This document shows positions 7,269 to 12,821 of a stretch of 12,821 bases of DNA, piece after piece. Source of the stretch: CAYUYM01 sp964449305 (GTDB lineage Bacteria; Bacteroidota; Ignavibacteria; SZUA-365; CAYQST01); NCBI GenBank assembly GCA_964449305.1, contig CAYUYM010000099.1, positions 1-12,821 on the forward strand, written 5' to 3'. The notes below the pieces were generated by a model. The model was given only the letters and a program-made list of their open reading frames with translations, was not told where the DNA came from and made no database searches. Position 1 is the stretch's first letter. Each line of letters begins with the position of its first letter. Both the position numbers and the translations under genes were made by a program.

Positions 7269-8269
7269 CGCGATGTCTGCTGAAGATGCCGTTGCAGGAT
7301 GCCGGACACCACGGCCACCTGGTTGCCAAAGCGACCGAGGATGAGGATGAGATTGCGCAGGGCGAAGGCACGGCTGGAAGGCGTGCCGGCAAGGGCGTTC
7401 AAATGCGGCACGGCATCGGCGAAGAGGCGCTCGCGCTCGTCCATGAAATACAACGCGAGCAGCGAATGCCAGGACTGTTCATCCACCTTCCCCGCGGCTC
7501 GCAGGGCATCCATTGATGCCTGCTTCTCGCGCGCCGCACGCAGGCCCTCCTCGTCGATGATCACGAAGGCCGCCTCCAACGGTTCGGTGGTCTGCGGTTC
7601 GGCGATCGTCCATGAGTAGTGCTTCTCCGGAGCAGCCTTCATCAGGGCTGGCAACTCCGAAAAGCGCGTCGCATTCAGGCTGAACGGCCTGCCCTGCACG
7701 GTCTTCTGCAGCAGCACGCCCCCCTCCCCGTCCTTCACCACGATGGTGTAGGACTTGGTCCCCCCCTCCGCCGTGGAGTCCGTGTCGAACCACAGGAACT
7801 CCGGGTTGTCGGATGAGATCGCCAGGCGCGGGGAGACCGGCACCACCACCTTGTCGCCGCGGATGCCGGGGATGTAGGCGAGCTTCATGAGCTGCTCCTG
7901 CGAGCCACCCGGAGCCACGCCATTCTGCGCCACCGACACCGTGGAGGATTCCTCGATGCCGCGTGTGCCGGACCCGTCCGTCACCCTGCTGGTCCCCGGG
8001 GTGCGTCCGAGGAGGATCACTTCACCTGCCTTCAGCTCCAGGAAGGATCCCTCGAGAAACACGAGGCTCAACGTCCCGGAGATGACGCGGATGGAGGCTC
8101 CCTCCTGGAGTTCCGTCCCCACGGTCAGCTCCACCGACTTCCCGGCCTGGTCCATTTCTGCAGTCCCACTCATCGCGGTCACGAGGGCCACGTTGTCGGG
8201 CCGGTCGGCGTGTGCGGCAGACCCGGTGACAAGAAGCAGCGCCAGCATGGTTGACAGAAACGTTTTCAT
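7265..8269 (-). CDS. Exported FecR-domain protein
   Basis: A protein of 334 residues. Residues 1-21 are a Sec signal peptide ending in AHA. Residues about 26-120 match the FecR domain: VALVTAMSGTAEM, then VGTELQEGASIRV and a stretch of glycine-punctuated strands (GTLSLVFLEGSFLELKAGEVILL), a beta fold often found in periplasmic proteins. Residues about 140-240 look like an immunoglobulin or fibronectin-like domain, ending near HYSWTIAEP. Residues 240-334 are helical. It has no membrane segment after the signal and no sigma-factor gene beside it, so it is not a classical FecR anti-sigma regulator. Its ATG overlaps the caspase stop by 4 bp (ATGA), with GAGG 5 bases upstream, and its stop overlaps the CHAT start. 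A scaffold or ligand-binding role for the two proteases is inferred from this arrangement only. Confidence 0.85.
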   Translation of the reverse strand: MKTFLSTMLALLLVTGSAAHADRPDNVALVTAMSGTAEMDQAGKSVELTVGTELQEGASIRVISGTLSLVFLEGSFLELKAGEVILLGRTPGTSRVTDGSGTRGIEESSTVSVAQNGVAPGGSQEQLMKLAYIPGIRGDKVVVPVSPRLAISSDNPEFLWFDTDSTAEGGTKSYTIVVKDGEGGVLLQKTVQGRPFSLNATRFSELPALMKAAPEKHYSWTIAEPQTTEPLEAAFVIIDEEGLRAAREKQASMDALRAAGKVDEQSWHSLLALYFMDERERLFADAVPHLNALAGTPSSRAFALRNLILILGRFGNQVAVVSGILQRHLQQTSR

Positions 8270-10506
8270 CGCACCCTCACGAAGTCAAAGTTGGAGAATT
8301 GTTCGAGACGCGGAATGGTCGGGTTCTGATTGTTGCCGGTGAGTTCCTTCACCCGCGAGATCACATAGAGCTGGAATTCGGTCCAGTCCACCGTGTTGTT
8401 CTTCGTGAAATCCGCGTCACCCTTCAGCGCCTGAAGAATGGCCAGTGTGAAGGCGCCATGCTTCCATGCCGTGTTCTCGTACGAGAACTCGCTGCCGGAG
8501 CTGGAGGAGAACACGATGCCCATGTCGCGCGAGATCGTCGCGGCCACCTTCTCGTTCTGCGCCCCCTCGGACACCGAGCCGGAGTGGCAGGCATCAAGGA
8601 AGAGAATGACGCGCCCCGCCCGCAGCGATGACAGCTTCGAGGACACCTCGGTCCATGACAGGCCTGTCTTGTCCATGGCGGTCTTCTGGGAACCGGACGC
8701 CACATAGTAATAGGTCACCCTCCCCTTCGCATCCTTGGCACGCACACCATGCCCGGAAAAGAACAGCACGAGCACATCCTGCGCGGCCATGGGGGGGAAC
8801 TCGCCGAGGGCCTTCAGGATCCCGGCCTTGGTCGCATCCCTGTTCACCAGCGTCTTCACATACACGCGGGAATAGAACCTCCCCTCCTGCTCGCCGAACG
8901 CCTCGCCAAGCTGCCGGGCATCGTTGGACGCGTAGTTGAGATCAGGGAAGGCGGGGGCGTATTGATCGACTCCCACCGTGAGCACATAGAGGTTCGGCGC
9001 CAGCTTCTGATCGGTCTCCACCTTGATGGTGCGGCGCACCGCCTCGCTCCGCACACGCGATGCGTTGAGCGCCCACGCCTCAATGGTGTTCGTCCCCGGG
9101 AGCACGCGCACACGGATCGTTGCACGCAACACGCTGTCCCGCTTTGTCACCGTGGCACCGGAGGTCCACGTCTCCCTGGGGATGAGACGCCCGTTCACGG
9201 CGAGTTCCACCTGCGATACACCACGGCGGTCCACGGCCTCGAGCTCGACGAGCACTTCGAGCGGCTCGCTGCCGAAGGCGAAGAGCTGATTCTGTCGGGG
9301 GGAGAGGAAGGCGAGGCGGGGCGGTTCCACCAGGTTGACGAAGGTGCCGGATGGCGTGTAGGCGCCCGAGAGGGCATCCTCGATGATGGTGACGCGATGG
9401 TAGTCGGCCTCATAGCGTTCGAGCGGAAAGAGCTCCGTTCCCCGGCGCCACTGGACGTACCGGTCGCCGTAGGTTGAGCAATCGTAGTAGCCGTCCACGG
9501 TGGACGTGAGCCACTGCCCGTCGCTGAAGCCCACCATGCTCACGAGCAGGGCGTTGGCATTGGCACGGCAGTTCCAGACACGGATGGCCCCGGCGGTGTG
9601 CGCGCTGTAGAGTCGGTCGTTGGCTTGTGCGTAGATGGCGTTCATGGCCCCGTAGGATTCCTCCTGGAAGCGTTGTACGCGCAGGGCCTTCTGCCAGTTC
9701 CACGCCTCGATGCAGTTGTCCATCATGCTGATATAGGCGGTCTGGCTGCGCGGGTCGATGGCGATGTGATGGGCGAAACCGTTGTCGAGCGTGAACTCCG
9801 TCTGGAGGGCGCGCGCCCCGATGTTCCAGACACGGACCTGACCGTCGCGGCCACCGGACAGGGCGGAGCGACCGTCGGGCGCAAAGGTGACACAGCGGGC
9901 GAAGCGGTTGTGCCGCCCGAGCAGGGCGAGCTGCGTGCCATCCTCCATACTCCACAGACGCACTGATCCATCCTGCCCGGCGGTGAGCAGGGTCCTGCCG
10001 TCGGGTGCGAGGCTGAGGTCGTTCACCCAGAGTGAACCGCCGGCAAAGGCGCGCACAGGTTGCAGCGAGGGATCCCACACGCGCACCGTGTCGTCACGCC
10101 CCGCGGTGATCAGTTGACGACCGTCCGGTGTCCAGAGAATGGAGAGGATGTAGGCGGAATGCCCGGTCCGGGACCGGGTGATGGCCCCCGTGGTCACGTT
10201 GAACACCGTGATGACGCCGTTCATGTCGCCGATGGCCAGGGTCTGCTGATCGGGATGAAGCGCGAGACAGGTGACGAGTGTCGGCCGGGTTGCGCGCATG
10301 GTGCGGCGGCATTCTCCGGTGCGCGTATTCCACACTTTGGCGGTGGAATCACGGCCACAGGAGTAGAGTGTCTGTCCGTCACGTGCAAGGATCACCCCCC
10401 ACACGCTTCCGGATTTGCCCTCCTCGAGGTAGAGCGAGATGTCGGAGGTCTGTGCGGGGAGCGACGAGGCCGCAAGCAGCAGTGCAATGAGGACGCGCAG
10501 TTTCAT
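8266..10506 (-). CDS. Secreted WD40 propeller-metacaspase (peptidase C14 family)
   Basis: A protein of 746 residues. Residues 1-18 are a signal peptide (MKLRVLIALLLAASSLPA). Seven WD40 blades end at STAKVWN (54), GVITVFN (97), DTVRVWD (139), GSVRLWS (180), GQVRVWN (222), NCIEAWN (264) and GAIRVWN (306). A linker with DGYYDCS (338-344), known in WD40-caspase proteins, is followed by an Ig-like domain (about 395-496) and a C14 caspase domain (about 503-740). The catalytic dyad is His586 in FSGHGV and Cys640 in LDACHSG; Asp638 before the cysteine is metacaspase-like and suggests cleavage after basic residues. Residues 699-710 resemble an EF-hand loop. I prefer the ATG at 10506 because the signal peptide begins there; an in-frame ATG at 10545 lies in a hairpin. 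No ribosome-binding site precedes either. It is the first gene of the module. Confidence 0.93.
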   Translation of the reverse strand: MKLRVLIALLLAASSLPAQTSDISLYLEEGKSGSVWGVILARDGQTLYSCGRDSTAKVWNTRTGECRRTMRATRPTLVTCLALHPDQQTLAIGDMNGVITVFNVTTGAITRSRTGHSAYILSILWTPDGRQLITAGRDDTVRVWDPSLQPVRAFAGGSLWVNDLSLAPDGRTLLTAGQDGSVRLWSMEDGTQLALLGRHNRFARCVTFAPDGRSALSGGRDGQVRVWNIGARALQTEFTLDNGFAHHIAIDPRSQTAYISMMDNCIEAWNWQKALRVQRFQEESYGAMNAIYAQANDRLYSAHTAGAIRVWNCRANANALLVSMVGFSDGQWLTSTVDGYYDCSTYGDRYVQWRRGTELFPLERYEADYHRVTIIEDALSGAYTPSGTFVNLVEPPRLAFLSPRQNQLFAFGSEPLEVLVELEAVDRRGVSQVELAVNGRLIPRETWTSGATVTKRDSVLRATIRVRVLPGTNTIEAWALNASRVRSEAVRRTIKVETDQKLAPNLYVLTVGVDQYAPAFPDLNYASNDARQLGEAFGEQEGRFYSRVYVKTLVNRDATKAGILKALGEFPPMAAQDVLVLFFSGHGVRAKDAKGRVTYYYVASGSQKTAMDKTGLSWTEVSSKLSSLRAGRVILFLDACHSGSVSEGAQNEKVAATISRDMGIVFSSSSGSEFSYENTAWKHGAFTLAILQALKGDADFTKNNTVDWTEFQLYVISRVKELTGNNQNPTIPRLEQFSNFDFVRVR

Positions 10507-10526
10507 GGGGGAGGGGGTTGGCGGTG

Positions 10527-10556
10527 AAAAACAAGAGACGCCCATGGAAATGGGCG
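10527..10556 (-). terminator. Hairpin with T-rich tail between tRNA-Ser and the caspase gene
   Basis: On the minus strand CGCCCAT (10556-10550) pairs perfectly with ATGGGCG (10545-10539) around a TTCC loop and is followed by TCTCTTGTTTTT (10538-10527). It looks like the intrinsic terminator of the tRNA transcript, though the T-tract is interrupted and separated from the stem, so it may leak. It lies 20 bp before the caspase start codon and could act as an attenuator if the operon is read from the tRNA promoter. Confidence 0.5.
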
Positions 10557-10579
10557 GCTCGTTGTGAGTGTGATCGTCG

Positions 10580-10661
10580 CGGAGGGTGAGGGACTCGAAC
10601 TCTCATGGGGTTGCCCCCGGCGGTTTTCAAGACCGCTGCAATACCATTATGCGAACCCTCC
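10580..10661 (-). tRNA. tRNA-Ser (anticodon UGA)
   Basis: An 82-nt class II cloverleaf. The acceptor GGAGGGT pairs fully with ACCCTCC, and G is the discriminator base. The D arm is short (3-bp stem GCA/TGC) with GG in the loop. The anticodon stem GCGGT/ACCGC holds the loop CTTGAAA, giving anticodon TGA. A 15-nt variable arm has the stem GGGG/CCCC, as expected for serine. The T arm has the loop TTCGAGT and stem GAGAG/CCCTC with one A-C mismatch. CCA is not encoded. It reads UCA and other UCN codons. Confidence 0.93.
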
Positions 10662-10673
10662 GGGTCCATCGCA

Positions 10674-10702
10674 ATGATACACGATTCAAAAAAAATATCC
10701 AA
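10674..10702 (-). promoter_or_regulatory. Candidate promoter of tRNA-Ser
   Basis: TTGGAT (10702-10697) and TATCAT (10679-10674) on the minus strand are separated by 17 bases, and the tRNA begins 13 bases after the -10 box. The -35 box is only moderate (TTG conserved) and its first two bases belong to the T-tract of the upstream terminator. Confidence 0.4.
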
Positions 10703-10732
10703 AAAACGGGGCCGCCCTGGTGAGGGCGGCCC
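10701..10732 (-). terminator. Strong Rho-independent terminator of the small-protein gene
   Basis: On the minus strand GGGCCGCCCT (10732-10723) pairs perfectly with AGGGCGGCCC (10718-10709) around a 4-nt loop, followed by CG and six T (10706-10701). It lies 26 bp after the stop codon of the 81-residue gene. The 10-bp GC-rich stem makes this the clearest terminator in the window. Confidence 0.93.
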
Positions 10733-10758
10733 GCTCTATTCCTTCGATCCCGCCAGCG

Positions 10759-11004
10759 TTACTTGCTGATCTGGTACACGATCTTGCGGACAGTGTCGAA
10801 CTGCAGATACGGATACATGTCCCGGATCTTGTCGATGGCATCGCCGGCGCTCATGCTCGAACGCATGTCCTTGAACATGCGGCGGATCTGGTAGTCACGG
10901 ATCGCCTTCTCGCTGAACAGCTTGTGGCGCTCCAACGAGAGAAAGGTCTGATCGTCGATGATGTCGCTCAAGGGGTTGTCGATCTTCGAAGATTCGTTCA
11001 ACAT
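10759..11004 (-). CDS. Small conserved-looking helical protein, possible DNA-binding
   Basis: An 81-residue cytoplasmic protein that I do not recognise. It is charged and apparently all-helical, with no signal or membrane segment. The C-terminal half (about 34-80, from IRDYQIRRMF through the AGDAIDKIRDMYPYLQFDTVRKIVYQI part) has the rhythm of a helix-turn-helix, in which residues 53-64 and 69-79 would be the two helices. That is an inference from pattern, not a family match. The ATG at 11004 is preceded by GGAGG with a 5-base gap, which decides the start; upstream in-frame extension to 11109 would cross the candidate promoter. It is monocistronic: promoter-like boxes and a dyad lie upstream and a strong terminator downstream. 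Alternatives include an antitoxin-like or regulatory subunit, with no partner visible. Confidence 0.8.
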   Translation of the reverse strand: MLNESSKIDNPLSDIIDDQTFLSLERHKLFSEKAIRDYQIRRMFKDMRSSMSAGDAIDKIRDMYPYLQFDTVRKIVYQISK

Positions 11005-11081
11005 AGTGCCTCCTGTGATGGATGTCATGGGTTCGGTTGGTACAAACGAAGCACTAACAATGATTGATGGCGTTCTCCTTG

Positions 11082-11121
11082 ATGGTAACAAAAATCCTGT
11101 GGGGTGCACAAGACATGTGCA
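11082..11121 (-). promoter_or_regulatory. Candidate promoter with overlapping operator-like dyad for the small protein
   Basis: TTGTGC (11111-11106) and TACCAT (11087-11082) on the minus strand are 18 bases apart, giving a start about 70 nt before the ATG. The perfect inverted repeat TGCACA-N5-TGTGCA (11105-11121) covers the -35 box, where a repressor would be expected to bind. Both boxes are imperfect; the dyad is exact. Confidence 0.4.
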
Positions 11122-11266
11122 TTCGTGACTGCATTGGTTTTAACGTACCAGCCTTGGGAATTGTTTCAGACCGACGAAAAAAACCAGTAACGAATGCTCG
11201 ATAGACTTCCATTATGTGAAACGTCAGATGCCAACCTACGCGATCGCGCAATCAAAAGCAAGAAGG
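11122..11266. other. AT-richer spacer without a recognisable gene
   Basis: Between the deacetylase stop and the dyad there is no supported gene and no clear terminator. The stretch 11041-11220 is about 42% GC by hand count (76 of 180), well below the coding DNA on both sides. It contains the 10-bp palindrome CGCGATCGCG (11239-11248) and a run of seven T on the minus strand (11182-11176 region) without a strong hairpin before it. Confidence 0.5.
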
Positions 11267-12742
11267 TCACAGAATTTTGCCCTGCACATCCGTGGATGAG
11301 GTGTAGCCGCAGCTCCTGATCCATGCCTCAAGTGTCCGGTTCATGGGCGATGCCATCACCTCCGCGTCGTGGCTCCACGCAACCTCCGCGTCGAACACCT
11401 CACGCCAGCCGGGGAATTCATGGCCGTCCAGCATGGTGTTGTGGAAAAGCACCGTCCACACGCCCCCAAACCTGACGACCGTCTCCCGGAGGGCTGTCAT
11501 GCATTGCCGGGCCTCGGCAGGGCCCAGCTCCCGATACGAGGTGAACGTCCCATCCATGGCATGAAGTGGAAATTCCCAGAGTGGAAGCGGCCTCCCAGCA
11601 TCCGGATCGTACACGAGGAAGGGATGACAGGTGCCGTTGCGGAAGCCCTCGTGCCCGGCGAACCCGAGCGAGGCGTCGATGGTCAGGCCGAGTGCAGCCT
11701 GGTTCCTCCATGTCGTCGGATGGTCCAGACGCAGGTAGTGCTGCCGCACGCTGCGCACCGGCCCGCAGAGCGCCTCCAGGCGGCTTCGCTCCTCCGCCGT
11801 CATCGCTGCATCACGCCAGGAGCGGAAACTCGGGTGGAGTCCGATCTCGTGCCCGTGCTCCATCGCTTCATGAAGAAGCCGTTGCAGATGGATGCCCGAC
11901 ACGGAATACCCCGCATCCCGTTTGTCCCGCCCCCCCGTCTTCACGAAGATCGTCGAGCCGATCCCGGCCTCCCGCTCCCTTGCGAGCAGGTGCTCGAAGG
12001 ATCGGAGGTAGGGATTGCGGGACGCGGCCAGGAAGCCGAGATACTCCCGAAAACGCTGCATGCGGTGCTCCAGTGGCTGCCCGCGGCGGTTCCGCACCAG
12101 AAGATTCCACGCCTCATTGTAAAGCAGTCCCGGTGTCCACTTCGTGAGATAATCGATGTCGTGCGTCATGCACACGGCCGCGGAAGCGCCGGCATACCGT
12201 GCCGCGTCGGCAAGGTGCACGCCGGCACGCAGCAGATGATCGCGGAGCAGCATGGCGTATTCCGCCACCACAGGCCGCCCCAGCATGCCCAGCCGGTGAA
12301 GAAGCGATTCCTCCAGTGGAAAACGCCCGAAGGCATCCCGCGCATCGGTGGACCATTCCTCGTGCAGGGTGAGAAAGAAGAACGCCGCGGCGATGATGTC
12401 GTCACCGCACACTGTGCACGCCTCACACGATGGCATGTCGGCGGCAACCGGAAACAGCACAAGGTGCGTGCCCCCCGCACGCTGCATTCCCAGGATCTCC
12501 TCCGGTGCGAGCCTCCCCTTCTCCTGGAGGAACTCCCAGGCAGGGATGGCGCTGGGAATGTGTACGGCGGGCTGCTCCCCCGGCTTCAGCGGGCCGTGGA
12601 TGATGGACGGGCCATCGGCCTCCGTGTCGTCGTCAGGGAAACAGGGCCGGAAGCCGGCAATGAGGCCCAGCATGGTGAACGTGTATCGCGCCGCAATCCG
12701 CGCGCGGTTGTCGCAACGCAGATGGATGCTCAGCTCATCCAT
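11267..12742 (-). CDS. Polysaccharide deacetylase-like protein with DUF7033-type N-terminal domain
   Basis: A protein of 491 residues without a signal peptide. The N-terminal part (about 1-180) contains DDIIAAAFFFLTLHEEW (114-130), typical of the DUF7033 region found before NodB-like domains in the Bacteroidota/Chlorobi group. The C-terminal part resembles a carbohydrate esterase 4 fold. It has motif 1-like THDID (193-197), metal histidines in GHEIGLHPS (297-305), the RQHYLR segment (333-338), DASLGFAGHEGFRNGT (356-371) and a late WTVLFHN (429-435). It probably removes acyl groups from a surface glycan, often in capsule or exopolysaccharide loci; the substrate is unknown. I chose the ATG at 12742. 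A GTG at 12802 would add 20 residues unlike the family. Upstream there is only a weak AGG, but an overlapping upstream frame may couple its translation. Confidence 0.85.
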   Translation of the reverse strand: MDELSIHLRCDNRARIAARYTFTMLGLIAGFRPCFPDDDTEADGPSIIHGPLKPGEQPAVHIPSAIPAWEFLQEKGRLAPEEILGMQRAGGTHLVLFPVAADMPSCEACTVCGDDIIAAAFFFLTLHEEWSTDARDAFGRFPLEESLLHRLGMLGRPVVAEYAMLLRDHLLRAGVHLADAARYAGASAAVCMTHDIDYLTKWTPGLLYNEAWNLLVRNRRGQPLEHRMQRFREYLGFLAASRNPYLRSFEHLLAREREAGIGSTIFVKTGGRDKRDAGYSVSGIHLQRLLHEAMEHGHEIGLHPSFRSWRDAAMTAEERSRLEALCGPVRSVRQHYLRLDHPTTWRNQAALGLTIDASLGFAGHEGFRNGTCHPFLVYDPDAGRPLPLWEFPLHAMDGTFTSYRELGPAEARQCMTALRETVVRFGGVWTVLFHNTMLDGHEFPGWREVFDAEVAWSHDAEVMASPMNRTLEAWIRSCGYTSSTDVQGKIL

Positions 12743-12821
12743 GGTACCTGGGGAGTGAAGGACAACAGAGGTGGAACAGGGAATCGTGGGACATGAGCGC
12801 ACTGGCGACGCCCGAGGTCAT
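12735..12821 (-). CDS. Possible 3' end of an upstream gene running off the window
   Basis: An open frame of 28 codons enters from the right edge and stops at TGA 12737-12735, overlapping the deacetylase start by 8 bp (ATGGATGA). Such an overlap is typical of coupled genes, but the short peptide (ending in CCPSLPRYHG) gives no family clue, and chance cannot be excluded. Confidence 0.3.
   Translation of the reverse strand: MTSGVASALMSHDSLFHLCCPSLPRYHG

Noticed and set aside
6039..7283. A 414-codon plus-strand frame opposite the TPR part of the CHAT gene
   Set aside because: It is a composition shadow of the real minus-strand gene; no recognisable motif and no ribosome-binding site of note.
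4839..10506. Interpretation as a CRISPR-associated TPR-CHAT (craspase) or gasdermin-type defence system
   Set aside because: No Cas gene, repeat array or gasdermin-like gene is in the window, and the proteins carry export signals, unlike those cytoplasmic systems.
11239..11248. Perfect palindrome CGCGATCGCG after the deacetylase stop
   Set aside because: A single 10-bp self-complementary site with no loop and no T-tract; probably chance, although it could be a restriction or methylation site.
11054..11251. A 65-codon minus-strand frame in the spacer before the small protein
   Set aside because: It crosses the candidate promoter and dyad, has no ribosome-binding site and no plausible protein pattern.
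11369..12796. A 475-codon open frame on the plus strand opposite the deacetylase gene
   Set aside because: It is antisense to a gene with clear family motifs. Its product is rich in Arg, His and Pro with no domain pattern. Long antisense frames are expected in GC-rich DNA.

Overview
This is a GC-rich window (mostly above 60% by eye) in which every supported gene lies on the minus strand, so transcription runs from right to left. Organism: the short Rho (417 residues, without the long N-terminal insertion common in Bacteroidetes proper), the DUF7033-type deacetylase, and the WD40-caspase and CHAT proteins together suggest a free-living bacterium of the FCB group, in the Chlorobi/Ignavibacteria/Kapabacteria neighbourhood. 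This is an inference from family resemblance; no rRNA or other strong taxonomic marker is present.

Layout in transcription order. (1) 12821-11267: a polysaccharide-deacetylase-like protein, possibly coupled to an upstream reading frame that runs off the window edge. (2) 11266-10701: an AT-richer spacer with a dyad overlapping a candidate promoter, then a small 81-residue helical protein closed by a strong intrinsic terminator. (3) 10702-10527: a tRNA-Ser(UGA) whose candidate promoter overlaps that terminator's T-tract, followed by a weaker hairpin plus T-rich tail. (4) 10506-4116: a four-gene module of exported proteins with overlapping or closely spaced ends: a secreted WD40 propeller-metacaspase, a FecR-domain protein, a TPR-CHAT lipoprotein (a second caspase-like protease), and an uncharacterised exported protein. 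(5) 4134-25: housekeeping genes. folC overlaps the last gene of the module; then rho with its own promoter and a long leader; then an acetyl-CoA acetyltransferase.

The module in (4) is the most interesting content. Two different clan CD cysteine proteases, each fused to a protein-interaction scaffold (WD40 or TPR) and each carrying an export signal, are encoded together with an exported FecR protein. CHAT and caspase-like proteins are usually discussed as cytoplasmic defence or cell-death effectors. Here the signal peptides and the lipobox place the set in the cell envelope, and no gasdermin, Cas, NTPase or nuclease partner is visible. A proteolytic signalling or regulated-lysis role at the envelope is a hypothesis, not a demonstrated function.

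The rho leader is the second point of interest. A sigma70-like promoter over the folC stop codon would give a leader of about 235 nt containing a strongly C-rich, G-poor stretch of the kind Rho loads on, followed by hairpin-forming sequence. This fits autogenous attenuation of rho as known in E. coli. All calls come from reading the sequence by eye; no database search or folding program was run.
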